The notes beneath the pieces were generated by a model, which worked only from the letters and a program-made list of their open reading frames with translations, was not told the DNA's origin and ran no database searches. This document shows, piece after piece, positions 45,480 to 58,215 of a DNA stretch of 64,000 bases. The stretch comes from Planococcus citri (taxonomy: Eukaryota; Arthropoda; Insecta; Hemiptera; Pseudococcidae), in assembly GCF_950023065.1 (NCBI RefSeq), contig NC_088677.1, positions 60,475,469 to 60,539,468 on the forward strand, written 5' to 3'. The translations under genes were made by a program, and so were the position numbers. The stretch's first letter is position 1. The number at the start of each line of letters is the position of its first letter.

Positions 45480-45935
45480 GCAAAAAGATTTTATTAACCA
45501 TTTCGGCATGAAAAAGAATTTTTTGGGTAACTTGTCAAAAAAAGGTCCCTGTCCACAATATTTCGTCAAAAAAGTAGCTTGCTGACAATTTTGACAAAAG
45601 CAGGAGTTTTGAAATTTTTGTCAAAAAACAAAAGTTTTTTTACAATAATTTATTTACGTATCTTTTGGCAAAAAACAGTTTTTTTTTGAAAACTACCTAC
45701 GAAAAAAAAATTAATTTTGACAATGATTTAGTAAGAAACATGACTTTTTATGATAATTTTGGCAAAAGCAAGAATTTTTGCCAATTTCAGCAACAGGATT
45801 TCTTGAACGTTTTGGTAAAAAGCAGGAGTTTTTTGGCAATTTTTACAAAAGTTGGGAGTTTTTTACCAATAATTTTGACAAAAAAGGAACTTTGCAGACA
45901 ATTCTGGCAAAAACCAAGCCACTTTCAATCCATTA

Positions 45936-46830
45936 TCAACTAAGGATCTATCATCTATAACTCAGCAGCCAAATCAGAACTAGACAAACTAAATTCCATC
46001 AGAAATCATGCTCTTTGTCTCTATATAGGTCGTTTCCCCACAAGTCCCACATCAAAACTTACCTATATCAGAAATAGGCACCACCCCATTACAAGAAAGA
46101 AGAAACTGCCTTGCTCTAAAATACTACATAAAGATCGCCATGAATCCGAGTCACATGAATTACTTTAAGATTTTTCATTCAAGCCTTGAAAAGCAATACT
46201 CCACCTACAAACCTTTTGGAAACCATACTAGGAAATTGCTGGCCTCTAATAATATTGATCCTGCCAACTTGAATGCTATTAAAGAAAGAATTCAGTCATA
46301 TAAAAACATTATACCGCCAAATCCTATCACCTCATACCATTCAAGCAGGCTTGAAGAAGTAATTTTAGCCAGGATACGAATAGGCCACACCTCATTTACC
46401 AACAGCTCACTCTTCACAGAAAAGTCTCTTTAAAAATTTCCATGTTGCAGTGTAAACATAACGATTCAACACATATTGGGCTCGTGTATTCCATACAAAT
46501 CAAATGTTTAAAATATACTGGAAATAGGCTTCAAATATGAAGACTTGAAAGAAGATGATGAAGACCTATGCAAAAAATTATTAAATTTCTTGAAAGTTTC
46601 CAATCTATTTAATGCTATTTGAAACTTTTTTTTCTTTAATTGTTATTAATTTGTTATGTTTTTCATTTACCATTGTTATCTATTTCTTTATTAGTCTATG
46701 TTGGTGATTTTGCTGATTAATATAAAAATTTAAATCTATGTGTACCTACCTATGTATGTAATTACTGCAGATGCTAAAAGCCTACATGTTGGGCGTCTTT
46801 AAATAAATATTTTTTAGTTCAGTTCGTAAC
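45936..46830 (+). mobile_element. 5'-truncated LINE of the LOA/R1/I group
   Basis: Only the C-terminal end of the second ORF and the 3' UTR remain. The 3' end reads AAAGCCTACATGTTGGGCGT, then CTTTAAATAAATA, the common tail of this LINE group. It lies inside the short-motif array. I could not define a target duplication. The group assignment rests on the C-terminal block described in the next entry. Confidence 0.7.
45944..46489 (+). pseudogene. LINE C-terminal fragment with 'RIGHT' block and zinc knuckle
   Basis: Three frames give one continuous C-terminus. GSIIYNSAAKSELDKLNSIR and NHALCLYIGRFPTSP come from 45944. ILARIRIGHTSFTNSSLF comes from the 46140-46433 frame. PCCSVNITIQHILGSC, a Cys/His knuckle, comes from about 46439. 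This order is that of LINEs with an RNase-H-like C-terminal region, where the block R-x-R-x-G-H-T precedes a CCHC knuckle. Two frameshifts separate the pieces, so it is dead. Confidence 0.7.
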
Positions 46831-47382
46831 AAGGACTTCTTAGGATAATATTTTGGCAGAAGTAGGAATTTTCGAAATGTTGGCTACTAACAAAGTTTTT
46901 TGGTCAATTCTGCAAAAAATATTAGGACTCTTTGATCACGTCAAAAAAATGTATTTTTTGGCAATTTTAACAAAAAACAGGACTTTTTTGGCAATTCTGA
47001 CAAAAGTTGGAATTTTTACATAATTTTTTAAAAAAAGAAACATCTGTACAATTTTGGCAAAAATGGAACTTTTCTAACAGTTATTCTAGCGATAAGATTT
47101 TTTGAAAATTTTGGCAAAAAACAGGTGCTTTTTTGACAATTTTTACAAAAAGTAAATCTTTTTTGATAATTTTGGCAAAAATGGTAATTTTTGAAATTTT
47201 GGCCAACAACAGGGTTTTTAGTTTTTTTTTACAAAAAATATTAGGAAATTTTTGATAGGTAACGTGTCAGAAGGAAGTGTATTTTTCAACAATTTATAGC
47301 CAAAAACAATGCTTTTTTGACAATTTCGACAAAAGTTAGGATTTTTAAAATAGTTTTTACAAAAACGAGACTTTTTTGATAA

Positions 47383-48100
47383 CACTAGGCAACAATTTTT
47401 GACCTTTTTTTTGTTTTCGGGTTGAAAATGGGCTTAATCGATAGTTTAGACCCTAAAAAGAAAAACAGAGTGGGATTTTTCAATTTGAGTTGTTTTTGTG
47501 GTCAGGAGAGATGATCAAAGTTGCGAAAATGGCTGTTTTTGCCCTATTTCACGAGTTTGTGGCGACAACAGTATTAAGTTTCAAAAAAAACCAAGGTCAT
47601 ATTCGGATTCTACGCACTTTTTCAAGTAAACATCTTTACCGGATTTTAGATTTTCGAACATTCAAGCGCATACGGAAGATTTTTGTTTGTAACATATTTT
47701 AAAACTCGGAGCGCGCGACGCTGGCGTTACTCCACGATGTAATCGTGGCGCGGAACCGTGTTCGCGCGGGCGAGGCTCTCCTGCAGTAAAAATCTCATGT
47801 TACAAAACGAAAATCTTCCGTATGCGCTTGAATGTTCGAAAATCTAAAATCCGGTAAAGATGTTTACTTGAAAAAGTGCGTAGAATCCGAATATGACCTT
47901 GTTTTTTTTTGAAACTTAATACTGTTGTCGCCACAAACTCGTGAAATAGGGCAAAAACAGCCATTTTCGCAACTTTGATCATCTCTCCTGACCACAAAAA
48001 CAACTCAAATTGAAAAATCCCACTCTGTTTTTTGTTTTAGGGTCTAAACTATCGATTAAGCCCATTTTCAACCCGAAAACAAATATGCCGTTGCCTAGTG
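47383..48100. mobile_element. Palindromic CACTA-like element, GC-rich 101-bp loop
   Basis: Terminal CACTAGGCAAC and its complement at 48090-48100, flanked by TAA on both sides (47380-47382, 48101-48103). The flanking array shows the empty-site text TTTTTTGATAATTTTAGCA, confirming a 3-bp TAA duplication. CACTA ends with 3-bp duplications fit the CACTA/EnSpm superfamily. Arms 47421-47695 and 47797-48072 pair almost base for base (sum 95492-95493). The loop 47696-47796 is GC-rich with its own stem (CCACGAT...ATCGTGG, 47732-47748, nested in CGCGCGA...TCGCGCG). The mirrored frames at 47490-47702 and 47800-48003 are arm by-products. Confidence 0.85.
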
Positions 48101-48103
48101 TAA

Positions 48104-51100
48104 TTTTAGCAGAAGTAAGAATTTTTGGCAAGTTCGCAGTAGCGATTTTTCGCTTTTGAACAAGTTTTCTAGAGTGAAATTTGATGCTCCACATTTTTGG
48201 TTCTATACATTTTTTGCATAATTCGCATGTATTTTTCAGTATTTTTTCCAAATATGAGCCTTTCGCAGACAAAACTTTTAATTTTATGGATTGGTAGGAA
48301 GAAAGTAGGTACTTACTTGTAAAAAGACACATTTTGGCGAAAACAGTTTTTGTGATCAACCCTTGAATCCGGAGCTGTGGCAGTTCAAAGTTTTCTTCTG
48401 TCAATTTTACCCCCACCACAATGATAAAAAATGTTGAAAAAAATCATGTTGAAAGGTCAAGGCTTCCCCTACACGTACATTCTGCGTGCTACCAGAATTT
48501 TCTCCCCACTACTCTCGGATACACAATTTTTCTCGCAAGAGACGCGTTTCTTGGCTATACTGTCCAGAGGAGGTGGGTTGGGGGTGGAAATTCCGCTCGA
48601 AATTTTTTTTTTTGGAAGTACCCAACAATAATCCATCATAATTTTCCAAATCTGGGAACAGGGCCATTTCGCCTATCTTACCTGGAAATACCCTTTAATT
48701 CGACCCTAAACTCGTTTTTAAAAATTTTGGATTGTATGGTTCCTTCCGCGTGCTCTTCAAATGTGCATCAGTTAAGAGCACAGCTAAAAAATAATGCTCT
48801 CATTTCCATCCTTCTTTTCCAACGGAGGTCACAACCAACCCATAAATTTCGCTAAAAATCTCGTACCCAGCTAAGCAAATAAAAAATAAAAACTAGCCTA
48901 ATTATTTCACAAGTCGATGCGCAGCGCAATCTCCTCACGTACTGTAAGTACATAGATATATTTTTCCAGAGAAATAACTCATCTAAAAAGAGCTGTCATC
49001 GAGATTAATTGGTACTACACGTGAGACATTAACTAACCCATAGAGCCAAAAAACACATGTAAATAGTAGTTAGTCAACTGCACATTCATCGCACCATACA
49101 TATATCAAAGGTCATTTTACGACGAGTAACGAGGCAATACATTCATTCACTAGCTAGTAGCTACTACACATAAATACGAGTATAAGTTACTAACTTGGCA
49201 GTATGGCATTTGCGAACAAATGGAAACATTTGGTTCAGTGCAATGTGATATTGTGTTGCGTTGCGCCAGAAAATAAAAATGAAAAAAAAGATGCGCTTGA
49301 CATAAACTTCACACACTTTCCCCTTTCAAGATTTTCAGATAAAGGGGGTGTATATATCGAGGATAAGATAAATGTTGAAAATACTTCCGGTATTCTGGGC
49401 GAGATTTCGTGATCATTTTTATGCTACTGGTATACATAGAGCTTGACAGGTTGACTTTTGAATAAAAAAACCTATTTATAATATTTTTTTTTTTCAGTGG
49501 ATGGCGATGGCTGGCGGTGTGTTAGTGCACATATTATATTTGTATACAATCGTTATACCATACAGTAGAATAGATACTTTTATCCCAAACACCCTCGAAA
49601 TATCTCCCTATAAATATTTTTTTCTTCCTATAGTATCCCTATAGCCCTTCGTATAGGAATAGGTTGGCTAGATACTATATTTAATATGAAAAATTGTTTG
49701 ATATTTTACAATTAACTACACAAACTCGAGTGTTGTGACGTTTATGTAGTATAAGGCTGTCAGAATTTCAATCTACATGCAGCAGACGATAACTCCTACA
49801 GATATAAGTAATCAATAAATCATATCGTTGAAGTAATCTAATAGTTCTTAGCATGAATGAGCGATTGTATCTGTGAGCTGCTAAGACTGACATTCGCGTA
49901 AAAATAATTTCCGTACTACAAGCTGCATTACACGTACCTACAGTTGCAGATATGTACCTACAACAAGTTCAAAGTGCTCGCATAATATTTCTACGAGTAA
50001 AACGCGGAAATAAATACACGCCACTGTATAAAAAAAAAAAGAAAAACACCCGCAATTTCACCTTTAATTACGGCATAATCCATCAAACAATATGAAATCT
50101 GTTCGTTTATACACCATGGTATGGTACCGTCTACAATACGAACCACGAAGCTCTCCACGTAAAAAAAAAAAAAACTACCGAAATTAAATCCGACAAAGTA
50201 TTCGTATAAAACCAGTATTGTTTTCAACCTCAGTGCTCAAAGAGCACTCGAAATATCAATGCTGCAAATGTACCCAACCTACCCATCCATCGTAACCAAA
50301 AAGAAAGATGAGACGAAGAGCGAGTGAAAAAAGCTCTCAACGGTGTTAATTGACTCGAATAGTATTCAAATGTATTTTACATTCGAGTCGAATAGATATT
50401 TTTTTTCGATACAGTAACATCTTATAAGTATAATATGCATTTCGTGTGGTATAATCTTTGTTTACGTTTCACATCAAATTGAATGCTGCTTTAGTTTAAC
50501 TCTTTATAGTTACACGAATGGGTATCAACTTTGTTGTGTGCGTGAATGTTGATCGAATCAGCATTTTTTTTTCTACTATATAAATTCTACATTATTTGTA
50601 GACAATAATGCCATGTTGATTTTCGTTCTACTGTTAGATTGATACTATACTTTGCTTTTATAAAATCAAACTATACGTGTAATTTCATTCTGAAATGGCA
50701 TCAAATTTAAAAGTTCAATGAACCAAAAAAATGGAATGTTTGAATGCGAACATCGTGTAATAAAAATACATCTATTTATAGTATATTTTAAAACTTGATC
50801 ATTTGGAAATCATTCCTAAACGTACGTATCACTGAGTAAACGAAACAAGTTGGTTACTCTATAGAGACAGAGAGAGCTATAACCCTTTCAATGTAGATTT
50901 ATTTTAATATATAAGTAGGTAAGTATGTGATCCTTTTGTATTAATATAGTGTTGAAAATTACACCTTAGGTGAGTATAGCTGGATGTGGCAGACGTGTCC
51001 AAGTCTAAGTACCTACCTATGTATACTTATGTGTTACAGGTTCACCATGTGTGTGCAGTTCCGAAATAATTTTGCATTTCATTATAGGCACCTAATAATA

Positions 51101-52639
51101 TTAAGTTGTATAAATTAATTCCTTTTTAACTAAATTGTTCTTAATTATATATACCAACAATAGCAAATTCATTTTAATCGATTAGTAATACGCGTAGAAT
51201 GTAATATTAGATAATAACCTATCATTATCCCTTTATCTTATCGTCAGCACCTGTAATTATCGTTTTTAACGAGTTCCATTTTCAGCGGTATATTAAAATT
51301 CGGCATCACAATGTATGTATCACACTTTTTAAAATTTATTTTTCTGACACGTTAATTACGATTAATAGCTTATTCGATATAAAGATGAATGTTTCGCAAT
51401 AGTTTCACCAAACGTCGAAACAAAGTAGCTGAATGATTTATATTTTCGTGAAGTGTTTCCGGCTCATAATAGTCCGTTATGTAGAAGAGGTAAATATACG
51501 TTACCGAATCTAGATTATTGTAGCATAATATTTTATTTGCCAAAAATACCTATATATGTGGGTAATAAGAGATTTCGACGAAACTCGACTCTTGGAGATT
51601 TATTCGAAAATAAGCTGCTTTCTTTTTATGCAATTTTTGATCAATTGAAATTTTTTTGAATAGGTACCTAATGAATGAACGAAATCAACGACCGAGGAAC
51701 CAACACGATCGAAGATATACAATACATTCATCTATAAAATTACACGTGTACCTACATACGAGTAGGTATCTTATTCCACACATTTTAAATGGAAAAACAT
51801 TTTTCCTCTCTCTCATGTTCATATCTGATTATTTGTCATTTTCTTTATTTCGCATTATTATTTTTGCTGAAATAAAAACAAGAGATAAGTATAGGAATTT
51901 TGTCTCAAAATAGATTGCTAATGATGTCGTGAAGTTGTAAAATTAAATTTTAAGTAGATACCTAACTATCATATTTTGCAGAAAGAGAGTTTCGCGAGCG
52001 TATCCATTGGAAAAGAAATCAAACAAAAGGTGGAGTTTCCAAGGAAGCGGAACGATTGCGCTTTTGAAAGAAGGGAAATTATTTCTATGCTTCTTCATAT
52101 TCCGGCAAGTTCGGTGAAAATTTCATTTCGTGAAAAAACGACGAGAAAAATCCTAATATTTAGAATATTGTGCGTAAGGTGCCTGAGTATTTTTTTTTTC
52201 GACTAAATAATTGACATTTATTTCGTATTCGTTGCATGTTTTTCATTACCTGCTGAAAATGCGTGGTGATGATCACGTTGAGAATTTTTTTCTTTTTTTT
52301 TATCATCTTTTCCAGCACCGGTTATTACCTATACTTTATAGCCATGCTTTTCGAAACGCGTTGAGATATTTCATTATTTTACTATTATTATTTCTTCGTT
52401 TCAATTTTAAGAAGTTTTGGTGAACTAGGGTGGAAATTGATTAATTTGGAGGTGTATTTATTGTAGTACATTATTGCTTCAAGGGTAGGTACTGCATATG
52501 TATTTATAGTTTTCATCTGAGATTTTGTTTTCTATCACTTGCACGAACCTCCCCTCATGGAGTGTCTCAAAACTGTAGCTTTTCTCTGGTGTAAAATGTG
52601 TTCATTACAGACTCACCTTCACAGATCGGGGTGCCTTCG
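48104..52639. other. Unassigned AT-rich DNA, no gene supported
   Basis: About 4.5 kb. The 144-codon frame at 48421-48855 has mixed composition but no domain, and a second frame overlaps it. The same holds for the frames at 51453-52423. No RNA gene or TIR element recognised. Long T and A runs are near 49485, 50029 and 50161. Confidence 0.45.
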
Positions 52640-53660
52640 GAAGGTTATTGACTCGTCTGCCGGGATTCTAAAGGTCACTGACCTACCTGTCTAGCTTTTC
52701 AAGTACGTCTGTCTGCCTGTCTGTCTGGCCTCTTAAGGTAAATGACCCGTTGGTGTGGCTTCTCAAGGTCATTTTTCTGTCATTCCGGTCAGTCATTGAC
52801 CCATATGAATGGCCTGTTAGGATCACAGACCCACTTGCATAGCCTCTGGCGGTTGTCCAAGTGCATGTCTGGCTGCCTGGTTTCTCAAGGACATTGGCCC
52901 GTATGTCTGTCTGACGTTCAAGGTCATTGACCGGCGTTCGAGGTCATTGACCTGTGTTTAAGGTTGTTGATCAGTTTTTACAGTTGTTATTGGTCTGTAT
53001 TTAAGGACATTAGCCTGTATTTAAGGGCATGACCTACATTTAAGGTCATTGACCTGTATCCAAGGTCATTGACCTGTATTCAAGGTCATTGACTCGTATT
53101 TAGGGTCATTGACTTGCATTTCAGGTCATTGTATTATACTTAAGATCATTGAACCTCTCTGTCAAGACTTTCAAGGATAACTGACCTATCTGTCTAGCTT
53201 CCCAAAGTTGTCTGTCTAAGTGTCTGATCTCCAAAGATTGTTCAAGTGCCTATCTGGCTGGCCAAGGTCTTGTGACTACCTGATTAGCTTTTTAATGGTC
53301 ATCGACCATCGACCCGTCTGTTCAACTTCCCAAGGTTGTCTGTCCATCTGACATCTTGAGGTCATTGGCCCAGGTGTCTGAACTCTCAAGGTCACTGACC
53401 TACCTATCTAGCTTCCCAAGCTTGTCTGGCCTCTTGAGATCATTGACCTGTCAGTACGGCTACCCAATGTTGTTTATTTTCCTAGCTGACTTCTTAAGGT
53501 GATTATAAACAGTCAGTGTAGATTTCCATGGTCGTCTTTCTGCTTGTTTGGTCTCATTCAGGTCATTGACTCGTCAGTATGTCTGTCTAAGATCGTCGGT
53601 CTGCATAAATGGCTTCTTAAAGTCGTTGACCCGTTTCTCTGATTCTGAATGTTGTCTGTA
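52640..53660 (+). repeat. Minisatellite built on CAAGGTCATTGACC
   Basis: Irregular units of about 20-50 bp in which AAGGTCATTGACCTGTAT (core 52921-53160, spacing about 20 bp) alternates with CTGTCTGGCTTCTCAAGGT-type longer units on both sides. The frame 52742-52930 is a by-product. The core is a near or perfect inverted repeat AGGTCA-n-TGACCT (separate entry). Confidence 0.9.
52672..53401. promoter_or_regulatory. Five perfect IR-1 AGGTCAnTGACCT palindromes
   Basis: Perfect 13-bp palindromes at 52672-52684 (spacer C), 52941-52953, 53043-53055, 53063-53075 (spacer T) and 53389-53401 (spacer C), plus several one-base variants (for example 52921, 53083). This is the IR-1 arrangement bound by the ecdysone receptor EcR/USP and related nuclear receptors. 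Binding or function here is untested inference. The motif could simply be the repeat unit. Confidence 0.45.
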
Positions 53661-56600
53661 TCTTGATCTCCAGAAAAAACTGTTTTTGAAACTGTTCCAT
53701 GTGTATAGCAGAATTACCATTTTACTGTTACCAAAAATTATTTTTGCTGAATTTTAAAAAATTCGATAGCTCAATTCCCAAAGAAAAATCAAAATTTTAT
53801 AAAATTTAGTTGACAAACTCTTATGTAGATATTTTATTTATATGTAAGTACCTACTTATTTCATTGGGGGAAGGGGGTTGAGTGTGTTTAGAGCCTCGTG
53901 CTGGTTTTTGGATTTTATGTGTAACTTTTGTGTTATTAGAGAAATTCTGAATCTCATTTGACCCTTTCGATGACAAACGTTTCCAAAATCGTGCAATGTA
54001 AGAACCTCCTGAAAGCTCTAAAAGGTCTCAAAACCACCACTAATTGATTTGGAATATCAAGAGTAAAGTATACACCAAATTTCATCTCTCTACAACGATT
54101 TCATCAAATTTTGGTCTTTTTTTTGGGGAAATTCTTAGACCATTATTTCAAACTTCAGGTCAAATAATGTATCAAAAAGTGAGTTTGAATACTTAAAATT
54201 TGGTTTTTATGTACATATTTTCAAATTCTCTTTCGAGTTTTCTCTGGGCTAAAATCTTTCTGTCGACTGAGATACTTCACTAGCAAGTAAGAGTAGCCAC
54301 AACATTGGAAATTTACTACAACATGGAAATCAAAAAGAAAAACCAATAGCTCACAAGCAGGGTAAAAATAAGGAATACTTACGTAGGTAGAGATACCCAA
54401 GTATTATATTTGTTTTCATATAATTTTTTTAATTTCTATCTTCTCTCATTCCTATAAGCAGAAATGTAAAATGGATATTTTTTCAGCAATAAAAATTCTG
54501 CAATTTGTATATTCTCTTCCCAAAATTTCGTCTCTCTTCCATTCTGCAGCTGTAGGTCTCCAGCCAAGTTCAAATTCAAATCGGTCATCTACATTTAGCA
54601 AACTTGCCCGTTAAGTGCAAGTTCAAGTGAGATACAAGTGTAAGATCGCATTTCAGTGTGTTATCAAGTAAATCACATCTCTCCTAAACACCATCGTGAA
54701 TACCTTCTTTGCAGCTAATTGACGTAGCGAGCAATCAGTTGAAACTCCGAAGCATTCGCGATACAAACAGAGCGAATAAAAAAATAAAGAAAAAAAACAT
54801 GCTCAGAGCTATCTCGATCACCTACGCTGCAATTATGTTCGGTTTGTATGTCATACAACTTTTATAACGATCATAAACATGCGATCTCACACTCTAAACC
54901 GAAATAAAACACGCGATGTCGCCAATATGAATATCACTAGGTAGATGTACCTATAGGTACTATACTGTATCTACGAGTATATTATAAAGGTACATCTACG
55001 AAACGAAAACTACATTCGACTTATTATATTCGATAAAAAGAAATTTTATAAGGCACTTAGAAAATTGCTCGATCGCATACTCGATACCTCTGCAGCCATT
55101 ATATTACATCTGAGATATAGGCAGAGAGGTACCTCTACCGCATCAATATCGCTAAGGTTTACAACGTTAAATTTGTTCGCTTTAATTGATACGGCTAGCT
55201 TTACTTATCGATTATTAATTAATCGAGAGAGAGAGGTAGGGAAAAAAGGCGAAAAGAAACAGGTAACGGAAACGTAAAATACGTTTTACGAGCGAACATC
55301 AGTTTTTTTATGCATCGAGTTTTTTTCTTTCTCTTTTTACCCTCTGGTTTTTGTATACTAAACGTGTCAAGTTATATTCATTTTTTTACACGAAACATTG
55401 TTTTAAAAATTATTTCACGGTGCTCTTTTTTTATGAATTTTAAAATTCAACAAAGCTGTAAACTTTTCTCGAGCTCTTGTTATTTAATAAAGAAATACCT
55501 ATAGCTTATTCTTGTTACGGTAAGGGTACCTACGTTCAAGTACCTATAGCGTTCTCTTCGAGCGAATATACATATTGAATATTAAACCATAAACGTTTCC
55601 GCGTCGCGTCGTCCAGCTTATGCATAAAATTTGAAGGAAAACTTTTACGTATAAAATTTATTTCTATTTGTTCGTTAATTTAGCCACATCTCGCGACTCG
55701 ACGATTGAAGAGATGTGATTTTTTTCTATTGTACCCGCAGCAATACGTCGAGCTCAACCTACACATAAAGCTTCGCAAGCTTTGAACCAATCGAGACTTC
55801 ATGGGTCGTAGAACTTTATATAGCGCTGTATTAGCTCCCGCAAACGGTTGGTATTTTTTTTTATTTTTAGACTATAAAAAAAGCTCGACTCGCGGCTAAC
55901 CTTGTCGACAATTACGAGGGAGTGAAAAATAATTAAAAAATAAATTTGTTTCGCTTAGTGCGCTCGATAAAGCGGTGCCAATTTCACACTCGAGTTACCT
56001 GACTCGCACCTATTTGAAAATATTGACGAGATTAAAAATGAAAAGGCGGAGTGAAACAAGAGGGAATGGGCAGGGCAGGAAAAAAAACTGACCGAAATAG
56101 GTTATCTGATACCTTGTGACTAATACCTGCGTTCGGCTGAGTGATTGATCGTTTCAGTGTCGAGGTGTGAGGAAAATAGTATAACCCTTTTGTGCCCATC
56201 AAAGTTCTGAAGATGGATGGAATTTTCATCAAACGGACTACGAAGTGGATGCAGGTGAAATTAGAGCAACTGTAGTCTTCCCCGAGGGAACTGGTTCGAT
56301 TCGAGATTCTCGATTTTCAATTTCCCTCGTTAGATAGGTATAAGTATTTTTCAAAAATTAAGAAAAAAAATTACTCATTTCAATTTTGGATTTGGACTTA
56401 TCGTATAAATCAAAATATAATTTAGAGCCCTAGGTCCCAAATTACTTGAAAATTTGAATTTTTGATTTAAAAAAAAAAATCAAAAATGAGGTAGATAATT
56501 GCATTGAACCACTGACAGCACTTGAAACTGGCTGGACTGCAGCTGAATACGACTTTTCCATAAATAAAAAGAAAAGTGATCACACACACGCGACTAAGGC

Positions 56601-57329
56601 TTCTTTTTCCTCTCAACTTAACTCAATGAATAACAATACGATGATGCTGACGTCATGCGTCACCACGTTTTAAAAACTATAAAAGCAAAGCAAACGATTC
56701 AATCTGAGAAGTCTTTAAATGCAACTAACAACATAGTATAGTACGTGATCGGAAATGAATAAACCTTGTACATTTAAACGATATAATGCGGTGGTGGTAG
56801 ATGAAATGAACACAACAGACATAGAGACTAGAGAGAGAGACGAAGGAAGATGATTCCAGTTCCCGCTTAAACTGATGCGATACTCATTGAAAAGGATACC
56901 GACGAACGACGTTGAAATTAGTGGGCCGGAACTGGTTATACAGAAGATCAAATATTATTAGAATCGGACACACTGTAAGGGTGTTCCTTTAGGTACTATT
57001 TCCACACCTTTTTTTTTTCTTTCATTCTTCTTCTCACTCGCCGTATCTTTTCTTTTTAATGTATTAATTATCGACCATGGCTATTAAAACATGCCACACG
57101 ATGAAGTGAGAAAAGGGTTCTCCTACCAGTTCCCATCATCGAACCGCAAAGCTAAAATTACGGCGGAAAAAACAACACAATCATTGATTTTAATCTGCCT
57201 CATCTGCCACCGAGAATGATCCAGTTTCCTTTTATACATTATGACGTAACCTTTGAGGTATACTTAAGGGGTGGAAGGCTTGGGGGTTCAAGAGCTAAAA
57301 ATGTAAGTAAGTAGTCTGTGACTTATTTG
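53661..57329. other. Unassigned AT-rich DNA, no gene supported
   Basis: At 54000-54120 the words AGAACCTCCTGAAAGCTC and CCAAATTTCATCTCTC follow the order of the F3 repeat, so a decayed F3 fragment is likely. Elsewhere only short frames without domains. Confidence 0.45.
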
Positions 57330-58215
57330 ATCACTTTGAAATTTAAACCTACGGTGTATTTTTCGATTTTTAGTGAATTTTTGAAAATTAAAGGGTCAAA
57401 AAAGCAACACAAAAAGAATCAAAATTCCACTAAATTGACTCGGAAAGCTGAAATTTGGTATAAATCGTATTTTCAAAACCTCCAATCGAATGAAAGTGAT
57501 TTCAAACCATTATTTGAGCAATTCTGAAGCCTCCAAAAGATTTTTGAAAATTGAAATTTCAAAGGATTTTTATTCAATGAAGTTTAAAAATGCTATAATT
57601 CCACTTCAAATATAATCTAATTGAAACATGCTGACAAGTCGACTGGAGAAGGTTTCGAACCGTTTTGGAGCCTCCAGTCATATTTTGGATATTCCAGATT
57701 TTCACAATATTGTGCAATAATAAACTGTCCTTTAAATTTTTAATTGTTCCAAACTGGCAGAAACAGAATTCTGGAAAAAATAATATTATTGAGCTCCTAT
57801 GTTGATTTGAACACTTCTTGGGTAACTTTTTGAAAAACTAGAATTTCCAAAATACAACTGGAGGCTCCAGAACGTCTTGAAAACAACTTCAATCGACTCT
57901 CAATATGTTGAAATTAAGCTGTTGAGTAAATTTTAGTTTTCTAACTTTTTTTTTTTTTTTGATTTCAAAAAATTTTGAGGAAATTTCCACTTTCAAAAAT
58001 CTGCTGGAGGCTCCAAAACTACTCAAAGTGTTTCGAAAATTTTAATCGATTCAAGGAGCCAAAAATAGTCAATGGAGTACGCACGCTAAATTTCAGCTTT
58101 CTGACTCGATTTGGTAAAATTTCAATTTTTCAAAATTTTGTTGCTTAAATTAAATTTTTTTAAATTCTTCAAAAATAGAAAAGGATACCTTAGCTTTTGA
58201 AATTTTGGCTGGTGG
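57330..58215. repeat. F3 foldback copy, diverged
   Basis: Left arm about 57350-57560 and right arm about 57985-58205 are inverted relatives, with TTTTTCGATTTTTAGTGAAT opposite the complement of a similar stretch, and TTGACTCGGAAAGCTGAAAT opposite TTTCAGCTTTCTGACTCG. GGAGCCTCCAGT and GGAGGCTCCA words lie between. More decayed than the 20.2 and 60.9 kb copies. The frame at 57318-57527 is a by-product. Confidence 0.7.

Larger units (their letters stand above)
45480..47382 (+). repeat. Short-motif array TTTTTGGCAATTTTGACAAAA, split by a LINE
   Basis: Irregular tandem units of about 35-45 bp built from TTTTTTGGCAATTTTGACAA, followed by AAA-CAGGA variants, at 45480-45935 and again at 46850-47382. 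The same words make up the arms at 1995-3180 and 8200-8860. The central part is the LINE at 45936-46830. The array also resumes for a few units after the CACTA-like element (48101-48150). Frames here (45665-45960) are periodic by-products. Confidence 0.8.

Noticed and set aside
48421..48855. 144-codon plus-strand frame
   Set aside because: No recognisable family, overlapped by another open frame, and no flanking gene signals. A host exon cannot be excluded but is not supported.
52900..53160. CRISPR-like spaced repeats
   Set aside because: Units are degenerate, spacing is irregular and adjoining units blend. This is a eukaryotic minisatellite.
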